Notes: generated by a model from the sequence alone, not told the origin. Numbered from the stretch's first letter, positions 35,321 to 45,922 are shown. The stretch: DNA of 64,000 nucleotides from Rhizobium sp. Root1334 (GCF_001426665.1 NZ_LMEY01000004.1:62001-126000); one strand, 5' to 3'. Numbers and translations: made by a program.

Positions 35321-36115
35321 ATGCGCTCTGAACGTCGAACCTTGCTGAAATTTTTCGGAACTGCCGCCGTTGCACTCTGGATTGGCGCCGCGGCGCTTGC
35401 CCAGCCTGCACTTGCAGCCGAAAAGGTCACCGTCTTTGCCGCAGCAAGCCTCAAGAACGCGCTCGATGCCATCGATGCCGAATGGAAGAAGGAATCAGGC
35501 AAGGAAACCACCGTTTCCTATGCGGCAAGCTCGGCGCTCGCCAAGCAGATCGAATCCGGCGCACCGGCCGACGTCTTCATCTCCGCCGACCTTGCCTGGA
35601 TGGATTACGTCGCTGAAAAGAAGCTGATCAAGGACGAAACCCGCGCCAACCTGCTCGGCAACCGTATCGTTCTGGTGACCGGCAAGAAAGACGCCGCTCC
35701 GGTGGATATCAAGCAGGGACTGGATTTGAAGGCTCTTCTCGGCGACGAAAAGCTCGCCATGGGCGCCGTCAATTCTGTGCCGGCCGGCAAATACGGCAAG
35801 GCAGCACTTGAAAAGCTCGGCATCTGGTCTTCGGTCGAGAAGAACGTTGCGGGTGCTGAAAACGTCCGCGCAGCGCTTCTGCTCGTCTCCAAGGGCGAAG
35901 CACCCTACGGCATCGTCTACCAGACGGATGCCGCCGCCGACAAAGACGTGACGATCGCCGGTACTTTCCCGGAAGACAGCCATCCGCCGATCGTTTATCC
36001 GATCGCGATCACCACCGACAGCAAGAACCCGGACGCCGCCGCCTATGTCGACTTCGTCAAGTCTGCCAAGGCCGCCGCACTGTTCGAGGCCCAGGGCTTT
36101 ACGGTTCTGAAGTAA
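35321..36115 (+). CDS. modA: Molybdate-binding periplasmic protein
   Basis: About 264 residues. The N-terminus RSERRTLLKFFG is followed by a hydrophobic stretch and AQPALA before AEKVTVFAAASL, a signal peptide with a twin-arginine-like motif. The mature protein has the ModA hallmarks: FAAASLKNALDAI, ASSALAKQIESGAPADVFISAD (in part), GAVNSVPAGKYGKAAL and the C-terminal DFVKSAKAAALFEAQGF. It binds molybdate for ModBC. ATG 35321 follows GGGGGACC; ATG 35309 is in frame but lacks such a site. Confidence 0.95.
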   Translation: MRSERRTLLKFFGTAAVALWIGAAALAQPALAAEKVTVFAAASLKNALDAIDAEWKKESGKETTVSYAASSALAKQIESGAPADVFISADLAWMDYVAEKKLIKDETRANLLGNRIVLVTGKKDAAPVDIKQGLDLKALLGDEKLAMGAVNSVPAGKYGKAALEKLGIWSSVEKNVAGAENVRAALLLVSKGEAPYGIVYQTDAAADKDVTIAGTFPEDSHPPIVYPIAITTDSKNPDAAAYVDFVKSAKAAALFEAQGFTVLK

Positions 36116-36203
36116 GACAGGCCGGAAATAAGACTTCAATGCGCTCTATCCGCGAATGGATGGAGCGCATATCGTCTGACCGTCAGGGACGGAGCACGCA
36201 CAT

Positions 36204-36905
36204 TTGGACTGGTTGACTTTAAGTGACGCGGAATGGACGGCAATCCGTCTCAGCCTGCGCGTCTCGCTCGTCGCGATGATCGTCAGCCTGCCCTTCGCCA
36301 TTGCTATCGCCATGCTTCTGGCGCGCGGGCGCTTCTGGGGCAAATCCATCCTCAACGGCTTGGTTCACCTTCCGCTGATCCTGCCGCCGGTCGTGACCGG
36401 CTTTCTCCTTCTCGTTCTGTTCGGCAAACGCGGCCCGATCGGCGCATTTCTCGCCGAATATACCGGTATCGTCTTTTCCTTCCGCTGGACCGGCGCTGCC
36501 CTTGCCTGCGGCGTGATGGCCTTCCCGCTGATGGTGCGCAGCATTCGCCTCTCGATCGAGGCCGTCGATCGACGGTTGGAACAGGCTGCATCAACACTGG
36601 GTGCCGGACCCTTCTGGGTATTCCTGACCGTCACCCTGCCGCTGGTGCTGCCCGGCATCATCGCCGGTATGGTGCTCGCCTTTGCCAAGGCGATGGGCGA
36701 ATTCGGCGCGACGATTACGTTCGTCTCCAATATTCCGGGTGAAACCCAGACCCTGTCGGCAGCGATCTACACTTTCACCCAGGTTCCCGGTGGCGATGCC
36801 GGCGCGTTTCGCCTGACCCTCATTTCCATCGTCATTTCGATGGCCGCGCTGATCGTGTCCGAAATCCTGGCAAATCTTGCCGCAAAGAAAATGGATGCCG
36901 CATGA
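36204..36905 (+). CDS. modB: Molybdate ABC transporter permease
   Basis: A 233-residue inner-membrane permease with about five helices. The EAA loop is recognisable as EQAASTLGAGPFWVFLTVTL-type sequence, followed by AFAKAMGEFGATITFVSN, a ModB signature. The best start is TTG 36204, with GGAG nine bases upstream; no ATG gives the full first helix. It follows modA by 88 bp and overlaps modC by four bases. Confidence 0.95.
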   Translation: MDWLTLSDAEWTAIRLSLRVSLVAMIVSLPFAIAIAMLLARGRFWGKSILNGLVHLPLILPPVVTGFLLLVLFGKRGPIGAFLAEYTGIVFSFRWTGAALACGVMAFPLMVRSIRLSIEAVDRRLEQAASTLGAGPFWVFLTVTLPLVLPGIIAGMVLAFAKAMGEFGATITFVSNIPGETQTLSAAIYTFTQVPGGDAGAFRLTLISIVISMAALIVSEILANLAAKKMDAA

Positions 36906-37969
36906 GCCTCAAGGTCGATATCCGTCATCGGCTCGGCGCATTTTCCGTGGAAGCTGCCTTCACCGCGGACAAGGGCGTGACCGCCCTCTTCGGCCGCTCG
37001 GGCTCCGGCAAAACATCGCTGATCAATATCATTTCTGGTCTTATACGGCCGGGCGGCGGGCATCTTTCCTTCAATGGAGACGTTCTTTTCGACGGTGACA
37101 ACCAGATTTTCGTGCCCGCGCATAGGCGCCGCTTCGGTTACGTCTTTCAGGAGGCACGGCTGTTTCCGCACCTGAGCGTGCGACGCAATCTCGGCTACGG
37201 CCGGTGGTTTGCCCGCCGCAGCCATGTTGGTGCGGATTTCAACCGGATCGTCGATCTGCTCGGTGTCGGCGCACTGCTGGACCGCGCGCCGGCCAATCTC
37301 TCCGGCGGCGAAAAACAGCGCATCGCCATCGGCCGGGCGCTGTTATCCAACCCGCGCCTGTTGCTGATGGACGAGCCCATGGCTGCGCTCGACGAGGAGC
37401 GCAAGGCGGAAATTTTACCCTATCTGGAGCGGCTGCGCGACGAAGCGGATATTCCGATCATCTATGTCAGCCACTCGGTGGCAGAAGTCGCCCGGCTGGC
37501 GACAAAGGTCATCATCCTGGAAAATGGCCGCATCAGCGCATCTGGCGATGCGGCAACCATTCTCAGCCAGCCCTCCTCGACCATCGACCGCCGCGAGGCC
37601 CGTGCTGTCATCGACGGCACTGTCGAGACGACGGACATGGAACACCAGATCACGGTCATCAGGTCCGGAAATGTCGAAATCCGCGTGCCGCAGCTGAATG
37701 CCCCCATTGGCAAACACGTCCGGCTGCAGATTGCCGCCCGCGACGTCATGCTGGCAACCAGCCGGCCAGAAGGTCTGAGTGCGCTCAACATTCTGCAGGC
37801 CATGATCATCGAGATCGGCGAACCGGCGCAGGGCATGGTCGATGTACGGCTGGATTGCGATGGTGTGACGATCATCTCGGCGGTGACGGTGCTGTCCCGC
37901 GACATGCTCGGGCTCAATCCCGGCAAGCCGGTTTACGCGATCATCAAGAGCGTGGCTCTGGATCTCTGA
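36902..37969 (+). CDS. modC: Molybdate ABC transporter ATP-binding protein
   Basis: A 355-residue ATPase with Walker A GRSGSGKTSL near residue 34, signature LSGGEKQRIAIGRAL, Walker B LLLMDEPMAALD and an H-loop in IYVSHSVAEV. The C-terminal third (from about residue 285) is a TOBE/Mop-like domain that binds molybdate. It overlaps modB by ATGA. Its last 26 bp overlap the end of the convergent ModE-like gene. Confidence 0.95.
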   Translation: MSLKVDIRHRLGAFSVEAAFTADKGVTALFGRSGSGKTSLINIISGLIRPGGGHLSFNGDVLFDGDNQIFVPAHRRRFGYVFQEARLFPHLSVRRNLGYGRWFARRSHVGADFNRIVDLLGVGALLDRAPANLSGGEKQRIAIGRALLSNPRLLLMDEPMAALDEERKAEILPYLERLRDEADIPIIYVSHSVAEVARLATKVIILENGRISASGDAATILSQPSSTIDRREARAVIDGTVETTDMEHQITVIRSGNVEIRVPQLNAPIGKHVRLQIAARDVMLATSRPEGLSALNILQAMIIEIGEPAQGMVDVRLDCDGVTIISAVTVLSRDMLGLNPGKPVYAIIKSVALDL

Positions 37970-38351
37970 TCGCCGGCGCGCTGGCGCTGAGATTGTCCTG
38001 CAGCCAGGCCAGCTCCGATGCCAGTGCCGCCTGTGCCTTCTCCTCCATCGCTCGAAACTGACGGATCAGCTCGTCACCGAAAGGCGTCAAAACCGCACCG
38101 CCGCCCTGTTTTCCGCCACGCTGCGATTCCACCGCCTCTTGCCTGAACATGCTGTTGAGCGCGCTCACCAAAAGCCAGGCCCGCCGGTAGGACATATCCA
38201 TGGCCCGGCCCGCAGCGGAGATCGATCCGGTCTCGCGGATATGCTCGAGCAGTTCGATCTTGCCCCGCCCCAGCCGTTCGGAATGTGGAAAATCGACCCG
38301 CAAAACAGGGTGGAGACTGCTGGATTTTGTCTGTGTCATGCGGTTCTGCAT
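37944..38351 (-). CDS. ModE-like molybdate regulator, DNA-binding domain only
   Basis: A 135-residue winged-helix protein. LGRGKIELLEHIRETGSISA, then GRAMDMSYRRAWLL and the wing RGGKQGGGAVLTPFG, are the N-terminal domain of ModE. The two molybdate-binding TOBE domains of full-length ModE are missing; the C-terminal tail from about residue 110 is short and helical. Short forms of this kind are known in alphaproteobacteria. It is convergent with modC, overlapping it by 26 bp, and probably acts on the box before modA. ATG 38339 is an alternative start. Confidence 0.85.
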   Translation of the reverse strand: MQNRMTQTKSSSLHPVLRVDFPHSERLGRGKIELLEHIRETGSISAAGRAMDMSYRRAWLLVSALNSMFRQEAVESQRGGKQGGGAVLTPFGDELIRQFRAMEEKAQAALASELAWLQDNLSASAPAIRDPEPRS

Positions 38352-38428
38352 ACCTTGGCTGCTCGGCGAGAGATTATCGCGCCGGCCTGCCGATGTATAG
38401 CGCCGCCATCACGCTGGAATGGCTTGCC

Positions 38429-39492
<1,064 letters not shown>

Positions 39493-39496
<4 letters not shown>

Positions 39497-40320
39497 TTGA
39501 TGGCTCCCGAAGTAAGGCCGGAGACGATGCGCCGCTGCAGCAGCACGAAGATGGCGAGGATGGGGGTCACATAGATCGTGGCATAGGCCATGATGTTGTT
39601 CCATTCATTGGTGTTCGGTCCCATGAACGAGTTGAGGCCAACGCTGGCGGGCTGCAGTTCCACCGCCTGGATGATCGATTTCGAATAGACGAACTCGCCG
39701 AAGGCCTGCATGAAGATCAAAATGGCGCTGACAAGGATACCGTTGCGTGCAAGCGGCAGAACGATGTTGAAGAAAGCGCCGACCCGCGAATTGCCGTCAA
39801 CAAGGGCTGCTTCTTCCAGCTCCTGTGGCACCGCCATGAAGGTGGCGCGCACCAGTACGACAAAGAATGGCATGCTTTTGGCAGCAATGGCGATGATCAC
39901 CGCCAGGCGCGGATAATTCAGCATTCCCAGCTGCGAGAAACCGACGAAGATCGGCGTGATCATCAGCGACGCCGGTAGCACCTGCAGCATCAGGATCAGG
40001 AACAGGCCGATATCGACCCAGACATTCCTGTACCGCGCCAGCACATAGGCACAGCCGACACCGAGCACGGTGATCAGGGTGACCGAGCCGAAGGCGATGA
40101 CCAGCGAGTTCCACAGATAGCGTCCCATGCCCCGGCTTTCCCAGACGAAGGCGTAGGTGGCCCATTGCGGCTCTGACGGCCAAAAGCTCGGCGGCGTCGC
40201 AAACATCTCCGAACCGCTTTTCAAAGCGGTGATGAACATCCAGTAAAGCGGGAACAGATAGATTGCTGCCATGACGATGGCGATCACCAGCATCAGGCGG
40301 TTGCGATTGGTATCACTCAT
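39493..40320 (-). CDS. Carbohydrate ABC transporter permease (MalG type)
   Basis: A 275-residue CUT1 permease with six predicted helices. The EAA motif is EEAALVDGNSRVGAFFNIVLP-like (about residues 173-192), with PLYWMFITALKSGSEMF near the N-terminus as in MalG proteins. It overlaps both neighbours by four bases, at its start with the other permease and at its end with the ATPase. Confidence 0.95.
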
Positions 40321-41219
40321 CCGCGCACCTCATGACGTGTGGAGCGGACATAGACGACCGAGGCGAACATCACGAAGACGATCATGATGACGGAGATCGT
40401 CGCTCCTTTGGCGAAGTCATATTGCCGGAAGGACAGGTCCCACGCCCAGTATTGCGTGACGTTGGACGAATTGTTCGGCCCGCCGGAGGTGATGGCGGCA
40501 AAAAGGTCGAATTGCTGCAGCGTGAAGATCAGGCCAAGCGAAACGATGGCGCCGATGGTCGAGCGCATCATCGGCAGGGTGATCGTCCAGAAGCGTTGCC
40601 AGGCATTGGCGCCGTCGAGTTCGGCAGCCTCATAGAGATCGCCGGGAATGCTGGCCAGCCCGACGGATAATAGGATCATGTTGAAGGCAGTGCCCAGCCA
40701 GATATTGGCGATGATGACCGCATAGAGCGAATAGTTCGGATCGGAGCGCCAGAAAATGTTGCCCGAGATGATGCCGGTTTCCCGCAGCATGAAATTCAAC
40801 ACGCCGAAATCTCCCGACAGGATCCAGTTCCAGATGGCGCCGACGACGAGGCCCGGCATGACCCAGGACACGAGAAACAAGCCGCGCAGCCAGGAAGCCC
40901 CGGGGAAATTGACCCAGAAGAACAGCGCCAGCCCAAAGCCGATCAGGAATTGCCCGGCAATCGAACCGGTGACGAAGATCGCGGTATTGCCAAGGATCGG
41001 CCATGTCTCCGGTTGAGAAAACAGATCCTGATAGTTCTTGAAGCCGACGAAGGGGCGCAGGAACGTGCCGAGGCTGAACATATCGACTTCCTGAAAGCTC
41101 ATCAGGATATTGTAGAGCAGCGGCAGACCCGCCATCAGGAACAGAAAACCGAGCGGAAAGGCGACGAGCACGATATCGAAACCGTTGCCATCCCGGATGC
41201 TGGAAAGCAGCCTCTTCAT
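40317..41219 (-). CDS. Carbohydrate ABC transporter permease (MalF type)
   Basis: A 300-residue CUT1 permease. The EAA loop is YEAAELDGANAWQRFWTITL (about residues 203-222). ATG 41219 follows GGAGGCCCC, a strong ribosome site; the frame runs upstream into the RIME-like repeat but has no homology there. The gap to the upstream binding-protein gene (263 bp) holds that repeat. Confidence 0.95.
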   Translation of the reverse strand: MKRLLSSIRDGNGFDIVLVAFPLGFLFLMAGLPLLYNILMSFQEVDMFSLGTFLRPFVGFKNYQDLFSQPETWPILGNTAIFVTGSIAGQFLIGFGLALFFWVNFPGASWLRGLFLVSWVMPGLVVGAIWNWILSGDFGVLNFMLRETGIISGNIFWRSDPNYSLYAVIIANIWLGTAFNMILLSVGLASIPGDLYEAAELDGANAWQRFWTITLPMMRSTIGAIVSLGLIFTLQQFDLFAAITSGGPNNSSNVTQYWAWDLSFRQYDFAKGATISVIMIVFVMFASVVYVRSTRHEVRG

Positions 41220-41320
41220 GGGGCCTCCGATGCTCCGAACGGGGCTGTCTGGCGCATTGGCGCGAAAGACAACCCCTTCCGGGAGGAAATGATGATGGTA
41301 CGAACCATCGGCGTTTTTAC

Positions 41321-41475
41321 CTTCTCCCCAACGGGGAGAAGGTGGCCCGAAGGGCCGGATGAGGGGGCGGCACACACTGCCGTTCGGTTATGGCTTTCGT
41401 GAAAGCATTCGTCGCTGCCGCTCCTCATCCCCCTCATCTGCCCGTTGGGCATCTTCTCCCCGCTGGGGAGAAGAG
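41321..41475. repeat. RIME-like intergenic palindromic repeat, copy 2
   Basis: A 155-bp element between the binding-protein and permease genes. Hairpins TTCTCCCCaacGGGGAGAA and TTCTCCCCgctGGGGAGAA bound it, with inner ATGAGGGGG / CCCCCTCAT inverted arms and a GGCCCGAAGGGCC stem. It is the same design as 2341-2467, with a longer centre. Confidence 0.75.
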
Positions 41476-41482
41476 GAGCAAA

Positions 41483-42715
41483 TCAGCCCAGCACAGCCTT
41501 GATCTTATCGGCCGCCTGATCAAGCGCGTCCTTCGGGCTCGACTGGCCGGTGAGCGCTGCCTGAATGGCATCCTGGATCGCCTTGGAGATCTTCGGCCAT
41601 TCCGGATGCGGGCCGCGCGGCTTGGCGTATTTCAGCTGTTCGAGGAACACTTGCAGTCCAGCATCCTTCAGCGCCTGGCCGGTTGCCGGGATCGCGATAT
41701 CGGAGCGGGCCGGAAGCTGGCCGTAATTCTTGAACATCTTGTCATCCTGCGAGGCGAAAAACTCGAGCGCCTTGAAGGCTTCCTCCGGATGCTTGGTCGA
41801 GGCGAAGATCGCCCAGTTGAAATCGCCCATGGCAGACGAACGTTCTGCACCTTCCTGCGGAACCGGCAGCAGCGTCACGCCCCAGTCGAATTTCGCTTCC
41901 TGCGACATGCGGTCGAGTTCCCACGGACCGGAGATCGCCATGGCGGCATTGCCCGAGTTGAACGTGCCGGTCGAATCCCACTGGCCGCGGGTCAGCGTAT
42001 CCGGGGAAGCCAGCTTCTCGTCCATGATCGTCTTCCAGACGGTCAATGCCTTTACGGCACCTTCGGAATTGATGTTTTCATAACTACCGCCGCCCATCTG
42101 CGCCCAGGGCAGGAACTGGAACGTGCCTTCTTCGTTGGCCTTAGCCGAGAAGGCCAGACCATAAACATTGGCCGCCGGGTCGGTCAGCTTGCGTGCGTCC
42201 TCGACAAGCTCGTCCCAGGTCTGCGGCGGCTTGTTCGGATCAAGCCCTTTCGCCTTGAACATGTCCTTGTTGTAGTAGAGCGCGATCGTGTTCGTCGCTT
42301 TCGGCACGCCGTAATACTTGCCGTCCCATTCAACCGATTTCAGCGGGCCGGGGAAATAGTTCTCCGGCTTGATCACTGTCGATTTCGAGATCATGTCGGT
42401 GAGATCAAGGAAGGCGCCGCGCGACGAAAACAGCGCATGCTCGGGATTGTCGATGGCGATAATATCCGGCGCCTGGCCGGTCGAATAGGCGCGCATCGCC
42501 TCGCTCACCACATCATCGAACTGGATCTGGCGGTATTCGATCTGGATACCGTTGTTGAGCTTGTTGAAATCGGCCACCAGATGCGGTGCCGGTTGGATGT
42601 CCCGGTCAAGCGACCAGACGGTGAGCTTCACATCTTCCGCCTTGGCGGAAAGGCCGAACATAGAGACGCCTGCCAGCGCCATTGCACCAATGACTGCATA
42701 TTTGCGGATACCCAT
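41483..42715 (-). CDS. Carbohydrate ABC transporter substrate-binding protein
   Basis: A 410-residue periplasmic protein of the extracellular solute-binding family 1. Residues 1-26 are a signal peptide ending in GLSAKA before [11 protein letters not shown]. Typical blocks are [25 protein letters not shown] and the later [22 protein letters not shown] in part. ATG 42715 follows AAGGAGGAAATC. The bound sugar cannot be told from the sequence. It is upstream of the two permeases and downstream of an isomerase and an oxidoreductase in what is probably one operon under the LacI regulator. Confidence 0.94.
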   Translation of the reverse strand: MGIRKYAVIGAMALAGVSMFGLSAKAEDVKLTVWSLDRDIQPAPHLVADFNKLNNGIQIEYRQIQFDDVVSEAMRAYSTGQAPDIIAIDNPEHALFSSRGAFLDLTDMISKSTVIKPENYFPGPLKSVEWDGKYYGVPKATNTIALYYNKDMFKAKGLDPNKPPQTWDELVEDARKLTDPAANVYGLAFSAKANEEGTFQFLPWAQMGGGSYENINSEGAVKALTVWKTIMDEKLASPDTLTRGQWDSTGTFNSGNAAMAISGPWELDRMSQEAKFDWGVTLLPVPQEGAERSSAMGDFNWAIFASTKHPEEAFKALEFFASQDDKMFKNYGQLPARSDIAIPATGQALKDAGLQVFLEQLKYAKPRGPHPEWPKISKAIQDAIQAALTGQSSPKDALDQAADKIKAVLG

Positions 42716-42805
42716 GATTTCCTCCTTGTGGTTATCCTGTCGGCCGACATCCTCCATGCCGGCCTTCTTCAGTCCATGTCAGTTCTCTCAAGCCTGCCTG
42801 ATCAA

Positions 42806-43708
42806 TCAGGCGGGATCGGTGACGAAATCACCGCCCCGGCATGTCTTCAGATAATTGAGGCCGTGCACCTGGCCGGTCATTTCCAGCGCATCGCGATAAA
42901 CCGGATCGTGCCAGCCTTCGATGTCGATCGAGCCCGACCAGCCGGCAAGGCGTAGTTCCGAGATCACATCCGTCCAGTTGGTGTCGCCAAAGCCCGGCGT
43001 GCGCATGAAGACGAATTTTTCCTTGCCGAAAATGCCGTGCTCGCGAATGACATCCCAGCGGATCGTCGCGTCCTTGCCATGCACGTGGAAGATCTTTTTC
43101 GCCCATTTGCGGATCTGCGGCAGCGGATCAATGAGATAGACCATCTGGTGGCAAGGCTCCCATTCGAGCCCGATATTATCATCCGGTGTCTCGTTGAACA
43201 TCAGTTCCCAGGCATCCGGATTGTGGGCGATATTCCAGTCGCCGGTCGCCCAATTGCCATCCATGGCGCAATTCTCAAACGCGATCTTGACGCCCTTGTC
43301 GGCGGCACGCTTGGCAAGCTCGCTCCAGACTTCCTTGTAGCGCGGCAGGCTGTCGGTCAGCGGTTTGTTGCGGATACGGCCGGTGAAACCCGCCACGCAA
43401 GTGGCGCCGAAATGGTGGGCGTTGTCGATGCAGTCCTTCCAGCCCTGCAGCGTATCGCGGTCGATGTCGGTGGTTTCCAGCGGATTGCCGAACATGCCGA
43501 GTGTCGAAATGGTGATATCGCGATCGCCGATCGCCTCGACGCAGCGCTTGCCAAGTTCGGCGAGGTTCTGGCCATTGGTCGTCTGCCAAAAGAACGGCTC
43601 GAAGCTTTCGAAGCCCAAGTCTGCCACCTTGCCGATGCGCTCCGCCGCCTTGCCTGCGGATGCGCTGATCATGGTGCCGATACGGATGGATTTTGCCGGA
43701 TTGCTCAT
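42806..43708 (-). CDS. Sugar phosphate isomerase/epimerase family protein (AP-endonuclease-2 TIM barrel)
   Basis: A 300-residue xylose-isomerase-like TIM barrel. Recognisable elements are FESFEPFFWQ in the first strand, KIAFENCAMDG, GLEWEPCHQMVYLIDPL, IFHVHGKDA and the final IDIEGWHDP; the E, H and D residues are the usual metal ligands. Such enzymes catalyse ketose epimerisation or isomerisation of sugars or inositol derivatives. ATG 43708 is preferred to the TTG directly before it. It is 16 bp from the oxidoreductase gene, and both probably work on the imported sugar. Confidence 0.88.
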   Translation of the reverse strand: MSNPAKSIRIGTMISASAGKAAERIGKVADLGFESFEPFFWQTTNGQNLAELGKRCVEAIGDRDITISTLGMFGNPLETTDIDRDTLQGWKDCIDNAHHFGATCVAGFTGRIRNKPLTDSLPRYKEVWSELAKRAADKGVKIAFENCAMDGNWATGDWNIAHNPDAWELMFNETPDDNIGLEWEPCHQMVYLIDPLPQIRKWAKKIFHVHGKDATIRWDVIREHGIFGKEKFVFMRTPGFGDTNWTDVISELRLAGWSGSIDIEGWHDPVYRDALEMTGQVHGLNYLKTCRGGDFVTDPA

Positions 43709-43724
43709 CAAACTGTCCTGTTCT

Positions 43725-44747
43725 TCATAGGGTCACGCGCTGCCGGGTGCGGGCGCTCTCGATCGCCGCAAACACCATGGCAAGGCTGTTGATATTGTCG
43801 CTGCTGACGGTCTCCGGCTTGGCGCCGGTTCGGATGGCGGTGAGGAAGTCGGCGATCACGCTGGCATGGCCATGGGTCTGCGCCTCGTTTGCCGGTTGCG
43901 GCACGTCGATAGCCTCGATTGGACGGAAGAAACCTTCCGAACCCGCGATCACGCCCGCCTTGAATTCGTCCGCACCATCCCAGAGCAGCGTGCCCTTGGT
44001 GCCAATAATCCGCCACTGGCTTTCCCAGCTGGTATTGGCCCCTTCCGCACACCAGGAGCCGCGATAGGTAAACGTCACGTCATCGGAAAATTCGAAGATC
44101 GCGTTGGCCGCCGCGCCATGCGCATACCAGGAACCGCGCGGATTGCTTTCATGGCAATAGACCGCCACCGGCACCTTGTCCGCCACGAAACGGGCGGCGT
44201 CGAATGTGTGGATCGCCATGTCGAGAAGCAGCACATTGTCCATCTCTTCGCGGAACCCGCCGAAATGCGCGCCGATGAAGAAGTCGCAATGGATCGCCGT
44301 TAGTTCGCCAAGCGCACCGCTTTCCACCAGACGGCGGATGCGGCGAATACCAGAGATGAACCGGCGGTTCTGGACAATGGCGTGAATCTTTCCTGCGGCC
44401 TCGGCTTGCGCAATCAACGAACGGCCCGCTTCAATCGACGCTGCCATCGGCTTTTCGCTGAGCACGTGACAGCCATGGGCGAGCGCCGTTCCCACCACAT
44501 CGTGGCGGGCGGATGGAATGACGACATCGAAGACGATTTCGGCGGAGGTCTTTTGCAAGACATCGCCGAGATCAGAACCGATAACCGCATCCGCCAATCC
44601 GAATTCGGCGGCCAGGGCTTTCGCTGCCACCGGATTGACGTCGACCAGCCCGACGACTTCAACCGCCGAGCGAATTTCAGGGGTTTCAGCGATCGCCTTG
44701 AGCCAGCCTTTGGCCATAGCTCCGCACCCGCACAGAACTGCACGCAA
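43725..44747 (-). CDS. Gfo/Idh/MocA family oxidoreductase
   Basis: A 340-residue NAD(P)-dependent dehydrogenase. The Rossmann start is VLCGCGAMAKGWLKAI, the catalytic-region EKP occurs in HVLSEKPMAASIEAG, and the C-terminal dimerisation domain follows. The family oxidises sugars, inositols or their derivatives; this substrate is unknown. The start codon is TTG 44747 with GGAGGAG about ten bases upstream. It is the first gene behind the LacI operator and probably the promoter-proximal gene of the transport operon. Confidence 0.9.
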   Translation of the reverse strand: MRAVLCGCGAMAKGWLKAIAETPEIRSAVEVVGLVDVNPVAAKALAAEFGLADAVIGSDLGDVLQKTSAEIVFDVVIPSARHDVVGTALAHGCHVLSEKPMAASIEAGRSLIAQAEAAGKIHAIVQNRRFISGIRRIRRLVESGALGELTAIHCDFFIGAHFGGFREEMDNVLLLDMAIHTFDAARFVADKVPVAVYCHESNPRGSWYAHGAAANAIFEFSDDVTFTYRGSWCAEGANTSWESQWRIIGTKGTLLWDGADEFKAGVIAGSEGFFRPIEAIDVPQPANEAQTHGHASVIADFLTAIRTGAKPETVSSDNINSLAMVFAAIESARTRQRVTL

Positions 44748-44796
44748 AATGGGTTTCTCCTCCTTAAAGTCTACGGTTTTCGCTCCTTTTCGGCCA

Positions 44797-44812
44797 CCGT
44801 AAACGTTTACGG
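44797..44812. promoter_or_regulatory. LacI-family operator
   Basis: CCGTAAACGTTTACGG is a perfect 16-bp palindrome with the central CG and the TAAACGTTTA core typical of LacI/GalR operators. It lies 50 bp upstream of the oxidoreductase and 76 bp upstream of the divergent LacI-type gene, so one site can control both. Confidence 0.8.
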
Positions 44813-44887
44813 AACTATGAACGATTTTTGAAACGTGTCAATAGAGAAGCATTGGGCAACCGAAATCACGCGTTGAAAGCAGCTGAA

Positions 44888-45922
44888 ATGACGGGCATAC
44901 GCAGGCTTGCACAGCATCTGGATATTTCTATCGGCACCGTCTCGCGGGCGCTGAACGGGCGCCCTGACGTCAACGAGGAAACACGCCGCAAGGTTCTCGA
45001 AGCAGCGGCAGAACTCGGCTATGTGCCCAATCAATCCGGCCGCAGCCTGCGCCAGGGCACCACCAACATCATCGGCTTCATGATGCAGACCGGCACGGAG
45101 ATCACCGGCCAGGGTGATACGTTCTTCATGAGTGTATTCGACGGCGTGCAAACGGTGTTTGCCCGCCACCATCTCGATCTGGTTGCCCTGCTCTGCTCAT
45201 CGGAAGAAGACCCCGACGACTATCTCCGCCGCGTCGTCGCGCGTGGTTTTGCCGATGGCCTCATCCTGTCGGCGACGCAGCGGCACGATCCACGCTTCGA
45301 ATTTCTCGCCAAACGCAAGATTCCGTTCGTTACGCTCGGACGCAGCCTGACGGATGTCGGCCAGCCCTGGCTCGATCTCGATTTCGAAGGCATGGCGCAA
45401 ACCTCGATCGACCGCCTGGTGGCCAAGGGTCATCGCCGGATCGCCGTGACAAGGCCGCATGATGATATCAACCTCGGTCATCTCTTCGTCGATCAGAGCG
45501 CCCGGGCACTTGCTGCACACGGACTGACGCTCGATCCTGATCTCGTCTTCAACTCGAAGCCGAACGAGGCAGGTGGCTATCATGTCGCCCAGCAATTGCT
45601 GGCCATGAAGGACCGGCCGACCGCAATCCTTTTGGTCAATGAAACCATCGCCATAGGCTTCTATCGTGGCATGAGCGAAGCCGGCCTCAAGCCTGGACGC
45701 GATATCGCAATCATCGGCCGCCAGAGCCCGCAATCGCATTTCCTCTCGCCAAGCCTGACCGGCTTCACGCTATCGCGCCGCGATCTCGGGATCGCACTGG
45801 CGGAAGCGCTCCTTGCGACCATGCCGGCCTTTAGCCATTTCTATCCGGATGCGGAACTCAGGAAGGTCTGGCCGGAAGACCTGGTCGAGGGTGAGAGCGA
45901 CGCTTTTTCACTGCCCGCCTGA
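44888..45922 (+). CDS. LacI-family transcriptional regulator
   Basis: A 344-residue repressor. The N-terminal helix-turn-helix and hinge helix are clear (GIRRLAQHLDISIGTVSRAL, then GRPDVNEETRRKVL and SGRSLRQG), followed by a periplasmic-binding-protein-like sensor domain. ATG 44888 gives the usual start just before the first helix; a TTG-initiated frame 20 codons earlier is unlikely. It is divergent from the sugar operon across a palindromic operator and is presumably its local repressor. The inducer is unknown. Confidence 0.94.
   Translation: MTGIRRLAQHLDISIGTVSRALNGRPDVNEETRRKVLEAAAELGYVPNQSGRSLRQGTTNIIGFMMQTGTEITGQGDTFFMSVFDGVQTVFARHHLDLVALLCSSEEDPDDYLRRVVARGFADGLILSATQRHDPRFEFLAKRKIPFVTLGRSLTDVGQPWLDLDFEGMAQTSIDRLVAKGHRRIAVTRPHDDINLGHLFVDQSARALAAHGLTLDPDLVFNSKPNEAGGYHVAQQLLAMKDRPTAILLVNETIAIGFYRGMSEAGLKPGRDIAIIGRQSPQSHFLSPSLTGFTLSRRDLGIALAEALLATMPAFSHFYPDAELRKVWPEDLVEGESDAFSLPA

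Noticed and set aside
41390-42955. A 521-codon open frame on the plus strand
   Set aside because: It lies antisense to the sugar-binding protein, whose product has a signal peptide and family motifs; the antisense product is arginine- and histidine-rich without any recognisable domain.
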